Positions 43,266 through 52,760 of a stretch of 54,300 nt of DNA are shown here, piece after piece. This DNA is from JBBIQS01 sp037442205 (GTDB lineage Bacteria; Myxococcota; Myxococcia; Myxococcales; UBA5297): contig JBBIQS010000055.1 in assembly GCA_037442205.1 (NCBI GenBank), forward strand, positions 1 through 54,300, in the 5' to 3' direction. A program made the translations under genes and the position numbers. How positions within the stretch are numbered: position 1 is the stretch's first letter; each line of letters starts with the position of its first letter. A model generated the notes under the pieces. The model ran no database searches. It was not told the DNA's origin and saw only the letters and a program-made list of their open reading frames with translations.

Positions 43266-45026
43266 CTAGGCCTTGCTGTTCCGGCGCCGGCGGATGGCGA
43301 AGAACACCAGGGTGCCGCTGGCGAACACGTAGCGGGCGAACCAGTCGAGGCCGGTCCAGCAGCTGGTGCCGGGCAGCGAGTCGCAGACCATCGCGCACTT
43401 GCCGGTGTTGGTCTCGCACTTGCCGCTGGCGCACTCGGCGTCATCGGTGCAGGCGGCGGCCAGGGCGGCCAGCGCCACGCACTTGTTGGTGTTGGTGTCG
43501 CAGGTGGCGTCCGAGGCGCACACCATGTCGCCAGCCATGGTCTCGACGCAGGCCGCGCCGATCGGAGCCTTCTGGCCGCAGGCGCCCTTGCCCTGGGCAT
43601 CCTTGGCGCAGATGCCGGAGGCACAGACCGCGTCCTCGGTGCAGACGGTGCCGTCGGCTTCCAGCGCCGAGCAGGCGCCGTTGGCGGTGCTGGTCAGGCC
43701 CTTGCAGTAGGAGCCGGTCGGGCAGGCCGAGACCATGTCCGGCTTGTCGGCGCAGGCCTCGCCCAGCTTGGGGTAGGGCGCGCAGACGCCGGTCTTGACG
43801 CTGGCGCTGGCGCGCTTGCAGAAGTTGTCCATGTAGAGGCAGTCGCCGCCCAGCGGGCCGGCCAGGTCGGAGGCCTTGGTGGCGGTGGTGACGCAGGCCT
43901 CGCCCTCGCGCTTGTACATCACGCAGGTGTTGGTGGCCTCGTCGCAGTGGCTCAGGCCGAAGCGGTCGCAGGTCTTGGTGACCTTCAGCGCGCCGTTGGA
44001 GTCGGTGCCGCCCTTGGCGATGCAGGTCTCGCCCAGCTTGGCGATCGGCTTGCAGGCGCCGGGGTTGGTCAGGTCGCCGCCGTCGCAGATCAGGCAGGCG
44101 GTGGAGTCGCACTTGCGGCCTTCCTTGCCGAAGCAGGGCTCGCCCAGCTGCGAGAGCGGGAACGGCTGCTGGCACTTGTTGTCGCGGCAGGTGAGCTTGG
44201 CAGCACACTGGGCGCCGGTGCCGGAGCAGTCGCCGTTCTCGGCCACGTAGGCCTTGCAGGTGCCCTTGGCGCTCTGGGTGGCGCCGTCGCAGTAGAAGCC
44301 CTCGACGCAGCCGTCGCTGCACTGCTGGCCGTCGCCGGGCAGCGCGGTGCAGGTGTAGTTGGTGCCACTGCCCTTGCTGCAGGCGCTGTTCTTGGCGCAG
44401 ACGTCGGTGCTCAGGCAGGCGGCGCCGATGGGCAGCGGCGGCGAGCACTTGCCGGCGCAGCCGACGGTGGCGTCGACCGTGCGGCAGTACATCTCCCCGG
44501 TGCACTCGAAGGAGTAGTTGCAGTCGCCGGCCTCAGCCACGGCGCCGGCGAAGATCTTGGCGCACGAGTCGGCGAGCTTGCTCACATCGGCGGACTTGGC
44601 CTTGGCGTCCTGGCCGGCCTTGATGCAGGCGTCGACCTGGGCGGCGTCGAAGGTCATCCGGCCGGCCTTGACGCTCTCCTTGACCTTCTCATAGTCGTCC
44701 TTGAGGTCGCCCTGGCAGGTGATGCGGGGCACCCTCTGGCCGATGGTCTCGTAGTCGCCGGTGAAGCTGGCGAAGCTGGCGGCGGGGACCGGGCTGCTGC
44801 CCATGAGGAACAACGGGCTCTGGTGGTCCAGGTCGGCGTCGGTCAGCGGAGCGCCGCAGGCCCCGTACTCCAGGCTCTGCCACTTGCGGAACGAGCCATC
44901 GAGCTGGCTGCAGAGGTTGTCGATGGTGTAGGTCGGACCGGTCTGCTGGGCGGCGGGCTTGGAACAGTCGACCAAGCCAGCCAGCGCGCAAGCCAGGAAG
45001 GCCGCGCGAACGAAATTGTGCGTCAT
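43266..45026 (-). CDS. Cys-rich surface protein with C-terminal hydrophobic and arginine tail
   Basis: 586 residues. The N-terminal signal ends in GLVDCSKP; Cys21 could be lipidated, though Asp at -1 is unusual. The body carries dozens of cysteines in short repeats of the kind GxxCxxxxxCAxGxxC, as in many myxobacterial surface proteins (DAVCASGICAKD, DAECASGKCETN, GEACADKPD). The extreme C-terminus has Cys556, then a hydrophobic stretch about 562-578 (WFARYVFASGTLVFFAI) and Arg579-582, a tripartite tail like those of sorted surface proteins (MYXO-CTERM and related), although the spacing of the Cys is not textbook. Ends 27 bases before a strong terminator and starts 62-98 bases after a good promoter, so it is a single-gene transcript. 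Function unknown; secreted scaffold or adhesin likely. Confidence 0.8.
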   Translation of the reverse strand: MTHNFVRAAFLACALAGLVDCSKPAAQQTGPTYTIDNLCSQLDGSFRKWQSLEYGACGAPLTDADLDHQSPLFLMGSSPVPAASFASFTGDYETIGQRVPRITCQGDLKDDYEKVKESVKAGRMTFDAAQVDACIKAGQDAKAKSADVSKLADSCAKIFAGAVAEAGDCNYSFECTGEMYCRTVDATVGCAGKCSPPLPIGAACLSTDVCAKNSACSKGSGTNYTCTALPGDGQQCSDGCVEGFYCDGATQSAKGTCKAYVAENGDCSGTGAQCAAKLTCRDNKCQQPFPLSQLGEPCFGKEGRKCDSTACLICDGGDLTNPGACKPIAKLGETCIAKGGTDSNGALKVTKTCDRFGLSHCDEATNTCVMYKREGEACVTTATKASDLAGPLGGDCLYMDNFCKRASASVKTGVCAPYPKLGEACADKPDMVSACPTGSYCKGLTSTANGACSALEADGTVCTEDAVCASGICAKDAQGKGACGQKAPIGAACVETMAGDMVCASDATCDTNTNKCVALAALAAACTDDAECASGKCETNTGKCAMVCDSLPGTSCWTGLDWFARYVFASGTLVFFAIRRRRNSKA

Positions 45027-45066
45027 GTTGCGTCCTTGTGAGAGGGGATTTTCCGGCCAGGGGATA

Positions 45067-45086
45067 CAACTGCAGTACTGCTGTTG
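45067..45086. promoter_or_regulatory. 20-bp near-perfect palindrome at the transcription start of the Cys-rich gene
   Basis: CAACTGCAGTACTGCTGTTG: the inner 10 bp GCAGTACTGC are perfectly palindromic and the CAAC/GTTG arms match, with one mismatched pair between. It lies just downstream of the candidate -10, where a repressor would block initiation. It does not match the LexA consensus I know. Confidence 0.4.
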
Positions 45087-45096
45087 AGCGCTCGGC

Positions 45097-45124
45097 AGGA
45101 TACACGCTTTCGGGCATTGTTCAA
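45097..45124 (-). promoter_or_regulatory. Candidate promoter of the Cys-rich protein gene
   Basis: Reading the minus strand: TTGAAC (45119-45124), 16-bp spacer, TATCCT (45097-45102), each four of six. The ATG is 71 bases downstream. The expected start of transcription, near 45090, lies next to a 20-bp palindrome. Confidence 0.45.
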
Positions 45125-45195
45125 CCGGGGCCAGGACGGGCGGGCGACAGCGCGGCCGGGCCGGCGGCGCCGATCTCCGGGGTCCTGTGCACTGC

Positions 45196-45224
45196 TTGAC
45201 AGGTCGATCTGGGTTGGTTACAAC
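45196..45224 (+). promoter_or_regulatory. Sigma70-type promoter before the 48-residue gene and purH
   Basis: Perfect -35 TTGACA at 45196-45201, ideal 17-bp spacer, -10 TACAAC at 45219-45224 (four of six). Transcription would begin near 45231, about 50 bases before the ATG at 45283. The best promoter by eye in this window. Confidence 0.65.
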
Positions 45225-45282
45225 GCGCGCCGCTCTTGGCCGGATTGCGGGGTCCGCGCCGAGGGGACGGAGCAGTCATCCG

Positions 45283-45429
45283 ATGACGGGCACCATCACC
45301 GGCAAGCACGTTCTCCTGCACACCGTCACCATCCTCCGCGAGTTCGGCCCTCGCTGCTACTGGCGCTGCCTGAAGGCGATGCTGCTGCGGCAGCGCAAGA
45401 CCTTCCTCGAGATCGCCTTCCCCGGCTGA
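45283..45429 (+). CDS. 48-residue basic protein
   Basis: ATG at 45283; translation begins MTGTITGKHVLLHTVTILRE, continues with FGPRCYWRCLKAM and ends in FLEIAFPG. Basic, two cysteines, four aromatics in the middle, amphipathic helix likely. It is directly downstream of a good promoter and 95 bases upstream of purH, and is far less Ala/Gly/Pro-biased than shadow frames, which argues that it is real. I do not recognise a family; a small membrane-associated or metal-binding protein is possible. Confidence 0.5.
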   Translation: MTGTITGKHVLLHTVTILREFGPRCYWRCLKAMLLRQRKTFLEIAFPG

Positions 45430-45463
45430 GCCCCGGCGCCCAGCCAGTCCCGCCCCCGGCTCG

Positions 45464-45492
45464 TTGACGGCGCCCTGCGGCGCTGCTAAGCG
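45464..45492 (+). promoter_or_regulatory. Possible second purH promoter
   Basis: TTGACG at 45464-45469, 17-bp spacer, TAAGCG at 45487-45492. The -35 is good and the -10 poor. It lies 33 bases before the purH ATG. Confidence 0.25.
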
Positions 45493-45524
45493 ACCCTCTC
45501 TCGCCGCACTGGAGGGTGCCGAAG

Positions 45525-47072
<1,548 letters not shown>

Positions 47073-47089
47073 GACGATTCGTTCCGCAC

Positions 47090-47109
47090 TTCGGCTCGAG
47101 CGAGCCGAA
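47090..47109 (+). other. Small hairpin between purH and the next gene
   Basis: TTCGGCTC / GAGCCGAA, an 8-bp perfect stem with a GAGC tetraloop, 17 bases after the purH stop and 17 bases before the next ATG. No T-tract follows, so it is probably an RNA-stability or pausing element, not a terminator. Confidence 0.35.
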
Positions 47110-47126
47110 CGACTGGGATTGTGCTC

Positions 47127-49652
47127 ATGCGCGTCAGCTGCAACAGGTGCGGCGCCACCTACAACATCGACGACAAGCTCATCCCGCCCCAGGGAGCGCG
47201 CGCGCAGTGTCCCAAGTGCCGCGCCCTGCAGGTGGTCAAGCGCGAGGGGGCTCCGCTCACCGTCGCCGAGGCCGTCCGCCCGGTGGCGCCCCAGGGCGCT
47301 GCGACTCCCCAGCCGGCCCGGCCCGCGCCGGCGGCCGCGCCGCCTCCGCGCCCCGAGCCGGCGCCGTCCAGCGGGCCGGTGGTGTCCTGTCGCTCGTGCA
47401 AGAAGCCGCTGAGCGACAACTTCGACGTCGCCCTGGGAGTCTGCGAGGACTGCCGCGCCAAGGAGCACGCCGCCGAGCACCAGTCCGGGCCGGTGGTGTC
47501 TCAGTCCGATCCGTTTGCCGGGCCGGTCCCCGACTTCGCCGCCAACATGCCGAGACGCCCGGCGGCCGATCCCTTCGCTGGCCTTCCGAACACCGCGCCT
47601 GCGCCGGCGCCCGTTGCCTCCCCGGAGCCCGCGCCGCCCCGGCGAGCCGGCTCCCGCCCGGATCGCGAGAAGGTGGCGGCGGCAGCGGCGGCGGCGATGG
47701 CGGCCAGCCAGCCCCGAGGCGTTTCGGCGGCACGGCCTGGTGCGAGCCGTTCGCGCGCCGGGCTGGTGGCGGTCCTGGCGGTGCTCGTCCTCGGCGGGGC
47801 CGCCGGCTACGTGGCCCTGACCAAGCCGGCCGTGCTGTTCGCGCCCAAGAAGGTCGAGCCGAAGATCCTGCCGGCCATCGCGCGGCGGCTGATGGGCTGG
47901 AAGCTGGCGGCGGTGGGGCTGCAGGGAACCAGCCAGGAGCACTTCGAGAAAGGGCGCGAGCTCTACCTGCGGGATGCTCAGGCGTCCTACGCCGCGGCCG
48001 AGGAGGAGTTCAAGGCGGCGGTGATCCTCAATCCGGGGAACCTGAAGGCGGCGGCGCTGGCGGTGGAGGCGCTGGCGGTGGGGAAGGGAGAGCGCGCCTC
48101 TCCCGAGACCCTGGCCGACGCCCGCGAGCTGCTGGACGCGATCCTCGAGGCCGAGCCCAAGCTCGGGCTGGCGCATCGGGCGCGAGCGAACCTGCTGCTG
48201 GCCACCGATCAGGCCGACCTGGCCCGCCCGGAGTGCGAAAAGGCCCAGGAGCTCAGCGCGGAGCCGGAGCAGGCCGAGGTGCTGCTGGCGCTGGGGCGCA
48301 CCTACCTCAAGAAGAGTGCGCCGGTGGCGCGACAGCAATTCGACGCCGCGCTGCAGAAAGCCCCCTCGCTCAAGCGCGCTCTCTATTACCGCGGGCTGGC
48401 CGCCGAATATGCCGGGCACCTGGCCCCGGCCATCGCCGACTACGAGGCCCGCCTCAAGCTCGACCCCGACCAGCGCGAGACGCTGCGTGCGGAGGCCCGG
48501 GTCCAGGCGCTGCTGGGCGACTACCAGGCGGCTCGCAAGGCCCTGGCCCGCTATGCCTCGCGCCATCCGGATGCCGGCGAGCCGCGCATCCTCATCGCCC
48601 AGCTGGCCTACGGCGCCGAGCGCGATCTCAAGGACGCCGACAAGCTGGTCAAAGGGCAGAAGGCCGACTTCGAGAAGTTCGACGACCTCGACAAGGCCCA
48701 GTACCTCTCGCTTCTGGCGGCGCTGGCCCGCGAGCGCGGCGATGCCAAGGGCGCCGCGGAGCAGTTGGAGCACGCGCTCAAGCTCATTCCCGGCTATCCG
48801 CCGGCGCACTTCCAGGGGCTGCTGGTGGCGCTGACCGCCGGGGACAACGACAAGGCGCGCAAGCACCTCGAGGGCTGCGAGACCAAGATTGGCGACCCGG
48901 CGCGGGCCGCCGAGTACCAAGGCCGGGTGAACGCCGCCGGCGGGCTGCTCGACGCCGCGATCTCCGGCTTCCGGCGGGCGAGCGAGCTCTCCCCGGGGCG
49001 AATCGGCCCCAGGTTGTGGACGGTGTCGCTGCTGCTCAAGAAGGGCGACGAGGCCACCGCCTGGGCCACGCTGCGCCAGGCGCTGGACCTGGATCCCTCG
49101 GCGCTGGCCCGCCAGCGGGTCCCGGTCAACGACTTCTACGAGCTTCCCGCCGACGCCATCAAACCGCTGACCAAGGGGGCGCCGGCGACCATCGACGAGA
49201 GCAACTGGATGCGCGGGGTCTTCGGGGCGATGGTCGACTACCACGCCGGCGAGTCCGATCGGGCGCAGCGCGCGCTCGACAAGTCGCTGGTGGCCGATCC
49301 CACGCTGCTGGCGTCGCTGATCTACCGGGCGCAGATCGAGCTCGACCGCAAGCGCTTCGACTCCGCGCTGAGCTTCGCCAAGCGGGCCAAGGACGCCGAC
49401 CGCGACAGCGCGGTGGCGCACTACCTGGCTGGCCGCGCGCTCGAGGGCCTGAAGCGCACGGAGGAGGCGAGGCTTTCGTATATCCAGGCCTCGCAGCTGG
49501 CGCCGGGGTTCGCACCGGCTCAGCTGCGGCTGGGGATGCTCGCCGCCGCTCGCGGTGACAAGGCGGAGGCCGGCCAGATGCTCGACCGGGCGGTGGCGGA
49601 CGACCCGGACAACCTCGAGGCCCGCGCCGCGCTCTTCTCCCTGGGGAACTAG
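47127..49652 (+). CDS. MJ0042-type zinc-ribbon, transmembrane, TPR protein (paralogue)
   Basis: 841 residues from the ATG at 47127; a GTG six bases upstream is possible. N-terminal zinc ribbon with the same spacing as the protein at 37422: Cys5, Cys8, Cys28, Cys31. A second four-Cys finger (CRSC...CEDC) at about residues 88-109 is preceded by Pro/Ala sequence. Disordered region to about 208, one membrane helix at about 211-231 (LVAVLAVLVLGGAAGYVAL), then some 600 residues of TPR repeats (AAEEEFKAAVILNPGN, ALGRTYLKKSAPVARQQFDAAL, AIADYEARLKLDPDQ). Predicted cytoplasmic fingers and periplasmic TPR scaffold. It lacks the TQ[IVM]FG motifs. Placed between purH and purD but not a purine gene. Confidence 0.85.
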   Translation: MRVSCNRCGATYNIDDKLIPPQGARAQCPKCRALQVVKREGAPLTVAEAVRPVAPQGAATPQPARPAPAAAPPPRPEPAPSSGPVVSCRSCKKPLSDNFDVALGVCEDCRAKEHAAEHQSGPVVSQSDPFAGPVPDFAANMPRRPAADPFAGLPNTAPAPAPVASPEPAPPRRAGSRPDREKVAAAAAAAMAASQPRGVSAARPGASRSRAGLVAVLAVLVLGGAAGYVALTKPAVLFAPKKVEPKILPAIARRLMGWKLAAVGLQGTSQEHFEKGRELYLRDAQASYAAAEEEFKAAVILNPGNLKAAALAVEALAVGKGERASPETLADARELLDAILEAEPKLGLAHRARANLLLATDQADLARPECEKAQELSAEPEQAEVLLALGRTYLKKSAPVARQQFDAALQKAPSLKRALYYRGLAAEYAGHLAPAIADYEARLKLDPDQRETLRAEARVQALLGDYQAARKALARYASRHPDAGEPRILIAQLAYGAERDLKDADKLVKGQKADFEKFDDLDKAQYLSLLAALARERGDAKGAAEQLEHALKLIPGYPPAHFQGLLVALTAGDNDKARKHLEGCETKIGDPARAAEYQGRVNAAGGLLDAAISGFRRASELSPGRIGPRLWTVSLLLKKGDEATAWATLRQALDLDPSALARQRVPVNDFYELPADAIKPLTKGAPATIDESNWMRGVFGAMVDYHAGESDRAQRALDKSLVADPTLLASLIYRAQIELDRKRFDSALSFAKRAKDADRDSAVAHYLAGRALEGLKRTEEARLSYIQASQLAPGFAPAQLRLGMLAAARGDKAEAGQMLDRAVADDPDNLEARAALFSLGN

Positions 49653-49713
49653 GGCGAGCGCCCCGCGGCATTCCAACTGCAGCCAAAGGCGCCTCCGTGA
49701 AGGGAAGAGCGGG

Positions 49714-50979
49714 ATGAGAGTCCTTCTAGTTGGCTCCGGAGCGCGCGAGCACGCGCTCGCCTATGGCCTGACACGGCGCGCGGGCACCGAGCTTCACGCC
49801 GCCCCGGGCAATCCCGGGATCTCCCGCCACGCCACCTGTCATCCGGTTCCCGGCGACGACGTGGGCGGCCTGATGGCACTGGCGGCCAGGCTCGATCCTG
49901 AACTGGTGGTCGTTGGCCCGGAATCGCCACTGGTGCTGGGGCTGGCCGACGCCTTGCGGGAGCGGGGAGTGCCGGTCTTCGGCCCGACCAAGGAGGCGGC
50001 GCGCATCGAAGGCAGCAAGGCGTTCGCCAAGGAAGTGATGCTCGCCGCCGGCGTCCCCACCGCCGCCTACCGTGCCTTCACCGACGCCGATCTCGCCGAG
50101 GAATACGCGGCCTCGCTGGGGCGGGCGGTGGTCAAGGCCGACGGGCTGGCAGCCGGCAAGGGAGTAATCGTCGCCGAGGATGCCTGGTCCGCCCGGGTAG
50201 CGGTCCGCTCGCTGATGCGCGACCGGGCGGCGGGCGCGGCCGGGGCGAGGGTGGTCGTCGAGGAGATGCTGGAGGGCGAAGAGGTGAGCGCCATCGCCCT
50301 GTGCGACGGCGAGCGCCACCTGATGCTCGCTTCGGCGCAGGACCATAAGCGGCTGCTCGACGGGGATCGCGGTCCGAATACCGGAGGGATGGGGGCCTAC
50401 TCGCCGGCGCCGGCGCTGCCCTCCGAGGCCGCCGAAGAGATCGGCGAGAGAGTCATCGCCCCGGTGATGAGGGAGCTCGCGGCGAGGGGAGCGCCCTTCG
50501 TCGGGGCGCTCTTCGCCGGTTTGATGATGACTCGGCAAGGGCCCAAGGTCCTGGAGTTCAACTGCCGGCTCGGCGACCCCGAGGCCCAGCCGCTGCTGAT
50601 GCGGCTCGAGACCGAGCTGCCGGAGTTGCTGCTGGCCGCCGCAAAGGGCGATCTGCGCGGCCAGCCTCTGCGCTGGCGATCGGAGTCGGCGGTGGGGATC
50701 GTGCTCGCCGCGCGGGGCTATCCGGAGAGGCCGCAGCTCGGCGATCCAATCGACGGGCTCGACCAGCTTCCGCTGGGAAGGGATCTGCAGGTCTTCCACG
50801 CCGGCACGCGGCTCGATGACGGGAAGCTGGTGACCGCCGGCGGAAGGGTGCTGACCGTCTGCGCACTGGGGGCGGACCTGGCCTCTGCGCGCTCCAAGGC
50901 CTACCAGGCCGCCGAGCGGATCTCGTTTGCCGGCCTGCAGCTGCGCAAAGACATCGGCGCTCGGGGCCTGGGGCGCTGA
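49714..50979 (+). CDS. purD: Phosphoribosylamine-glycine ligase
   Basis: 421 residues from the ATG at 49714. ATP-grasp enzyme with MRVLLVGSGAREHALA, APGNPGI, VVVGPESPLVLGLADALR, EGSKAFAKEVM, VVKADGLAAGKGVIVAE, SAQDHKRLLDGDRGPNTGGMGAYSPAP and VLEFNCRLGDPEAQPLLMR, all intact. It joins glycine to phosphoribosylamine, step two of purine synthesis. It starts 61 bases after the zinc-ribbon/TPR gene. Confidence 0.95.
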   Translation: MRVLLVGSGAREHALAYGLTRRAGTELHAAPGNPGISRHATCHPVPGDDVGGLMALAARLDPELVVVGPESPLVLGLADALRERGVPVFGPTKEAARIEGSKAFAKEVMLAAGVPTAAYRAFTDADLAEEYAASLGRAVVKADGLAAGKGVIVAEDAWSARVAVRSLMRDRAAGAAGARVVVEEMLEGEEVSAIALCDGERHLMLASAQDHKRLLDGDRGPNTGGMGAYSPAPALPSEAAEEIGERVIAPVMRELAARGAPFVGALFAGLMMTRQGPKVLEFNCRLGDPEAQPLLMRLETELPELLLAAAKGDLRGQPLRWRSESAVGIVLAARGYPERPQLGDPIDGLDQLPLGRDLQVFHAGTRLDDGKLVTAGGRVLTVCALGADLASARSKAYQAAERISFAGLQLRKDIGARGLGR

Positions 50980-51025
50980 GCCGCGGCTCCCGCTCGCGAT
51001 TGCCGAGAGGGAGCCGCCGGCCGAT

Positions 51026-51643
51026 TCAGACGCTCAGCTCGACGAATGGGAGATCGCTGACCGGGGGCACGCTGGCGCGAGCGGTGTGCTCCTGCCGGCG
51101 CGGGGCGTACACCGGCTCGATGTTGAAGTCGCGGGAGAGCAGCGCCACCACCGCCTGCAGCAGGTGGCGGTAGGGATTCTCGGAGGGCAGCTGGGCCGCC
51201 AGGCGCTGGCAGGCCGGCAGCACCGACTCGCCGGCGAGGGTGCGCGGGTCCTCGTGCACCGACATCACCGCCAGCAGCCGTAGCATCGGCGCGAGGTGGT
51301 CGGCCAGCTCCCGCTGCGGCAGCCGCGGGGCGATGGCGTGGGCGTGGCTGGCGGCCTGGATGCGCATCAGGAACATCCCGCGGCGGTAGTCGTCGCCGTA
51401 GAGCTGGAAGCCGACCTCCAGGCAGCCAGAAGGCGAGGCCTCGAAGGCGGCGCGATAGGCCTCCTGCAACTGCTCGGCGCTGGCCTCGGTCGCCCAGGTG
51501 GCGAAGCGGGCCACGGCGCGCGTCGCCTCCGGATTGCGCAGCGCCAGGATCAGGCCGCAGCGCTCGGCGCTGGCCAGGCAGCCGGGACGCGGCGGCTCGA
51601 AGAGCTCCGCCAGCAGCAGGTAAGGATGGATGGACTGATTCAT
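51026..51643 (-). CDS. NarJ/TorD-family molybdoenzyme assembly chaperone (orphan)
   Basis: 205 residues from the ATG at 51641-51643. All-helical, with the NarJ pattern: LLLAELFEPPRPG, LQEAYRAAFEASPSGCLEVGFQLYGDD, RRGMFLMRIQAA and ELADHLAPMLRLLAVM. These proteins hold the catalytic subunit of nitrate reductase or related Mo/W enzymes while the bis-MGD cofactor is inserted, in the cytoplasm. No molybdoenzyme subunit is encoded nearby; purD converges from the left and an empty stretch lies to the right. A tungstate/molybdate uptake operon is present at 30.5-33.1 kb in the same window. Assignment to family is firm, to nitrate reductase is not. Confidence 0.78.
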   Translation of the reverse strand: MNQSIHPYLLLAELFEPPRPGCLASAERCGLILALRNPEATRAVARFATWATEASAEQLQEAYRAAFEASPSGCLEVGFQLYGDDYRRGMFLMRIQAASHAHAIAPRLPQRELADHLAPMLRLLAVMSVHEDPRTLAGESVLPACQRLAAQLPSENPYRHLLQAVVALLSRDFNIEPVYAPRRQEHTARASVPPVSDLPFVELSV

Positions 51644-52226
51644 GGCGACCCCCGTTTGGTTCAAGAGACTGCGGTTGGTGAAGGCAGCGTCGCGCTCGCC
51701 GCGGTGGGCGCTTCTCACCTGCGCACCGGGCTTCGCGCCTGGATCGGGCGAACCGCGCTTGGACGCGGCGCGGCACCCCGGCGTCGGAGCGGGCGGGGCG
51801 TCAGGCGGACCGGAGCTGGCAGCGTTCGCGACCAAGGTCGCCGCAAGGCAGCAAGGCCCAGGCCACGCCGCGCTGCGGTGCGAGGGCGCCGAACCGCCCG
51901 CGGACTCGGCGCTGGCTCGATGCGTCAGAAGTTGGGAACTGTCCGACTTGGAAAGAAACGTGGCGACGCCGGGAACGATTCGTTCACCCGCCGCCGTCCG
52001 CCGCTCTCGACGGCCCGGCGGCCTGCCGGGAGCACCGGCGCCGCGAAACGGGTCTCGGCTGGCCCGCCGCGGGCGACAGCGAGCAGGCAGGCGATAGGGA
52101 AGGTCGCGAGGGCCGCGCGGCGCTCGATGCCCCCGGCGCGGCGCAGCCGGCGAGCGCTTGGAGTTCGGCCGCCTCTGGTCTAAACCGTAGGGTCTCGAAT
52201 CGAACGGTGTGCGGCTGAGGAAACTG
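51644..52226. other. 583-base stretch without a convincing gene
   Basis: Open frames exist on both strands but their translations are Arg/Pro/Gly/Ala runs without a conserved pattern, and none has both a good ribosome site and a recognisable protein. Near the purE end there is a loose promoter-like pair (TTGGAG, TCTAAA). It probably holds the divergent promoters of the NarJ-type gene and purE. Confidence 0.5.
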
Positions 52227-52760
52227 ATGAAGACCAGCAAGGTGCTCATCATCTTGGGCTCCGACAGCGACTGGGACGAGATGCACGGCGCCGCCGAGGT
52301 CCTGGAGGAGCTGGGGATTGGCCACGAGGTGACGGTGGCCTCGGCCCACCGCACCCCGGAGCGGGTGACCCAGCTTTCCCAGCAGGCGCAGCGGCGCGGC
52401 TTCGGAGTGGTGATCGCCGGGGCCGGGGCGGCGGCGACGCTGGCCGGGGTGGTGGCGGCGCAGAGCCCGCTGCCGGTGATCGGCGTGCCGCTGGCGCCCA
52501 CTCCGCTGGCCGGGTTCGACGCGCTGCTGGCGACGGTTCAGATGCCCGCCGGAATCCCGGTGGCGACCATGGCGGTGGGGGCGCCCGGGGCGCGCAACGC
52601 CGCGCTGCTGGCGGCGCGCATCCTCGCCCTCGGGGACGCCGGGCTGCGCCGAAGGCTGGACGCCCACCGCCAGAAGATGCGCCGCCAGGTGGAGGAGAAG
52701 GACCGGGCCCTGCAGCAGAAGCTGCGCGCCGCCAAATCCCGGCGGGTAACCTCCCGGTGA
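52227..52760 (+). CDS. purE: N5-carboxyaminoimidazole ribonucleotide mutase, with an altered histidine site
   Basis: 177 residues from the ATG at 52227. Class I features: GSDSDW at 11-16, the SAHRTPER loop with catalytic His41, and PVIGVPL...LLATVQMPAGIPVATMAVGAPGARNAALLAARIL. The segment that normally reads GGAAHLPG reads GAAATLAG, so Thr71 replaces the usual second histidine. C-terminal extension (DAHRQKMRRQVEEKDRALQQKLRAAK) is a basic coiled coil. It converts N5-CAIR to CAIR; no purK follows. Its stop overlaps the lptF GTG by four bases. Confidence 0.88.
   Translation: MKTSKVLIILGSDSDWDEMHGAAEVLEELGIGHEVTVASAHRTPERVTQLSQQAQRRGFGVVIAGAGAAATLAGVVAAQSPLPVIGVPLAPTPLAGFDALLATVQMPAGIPVATMAVGAPGARNAALLAARILALGDAGLRRRLDAHRQKMRRQVEEKDRALQQKLRAAKSRRVTSR

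Noticed and set aside
45067..45086. LexA box
   Set aside because: The dyad does not show the CTGT-N8-ACAG or GTTC-type half-sites, so I list it only as an unassigned palindrome.
51642..52097. Plus-strand open frame of about 150 codons in the gap before purE
   Set aside because: It opens inside the start of the NarJ-type gene, is Arg/Ala/Gly/Pro-rich, and lacks a domain or ribosome site.
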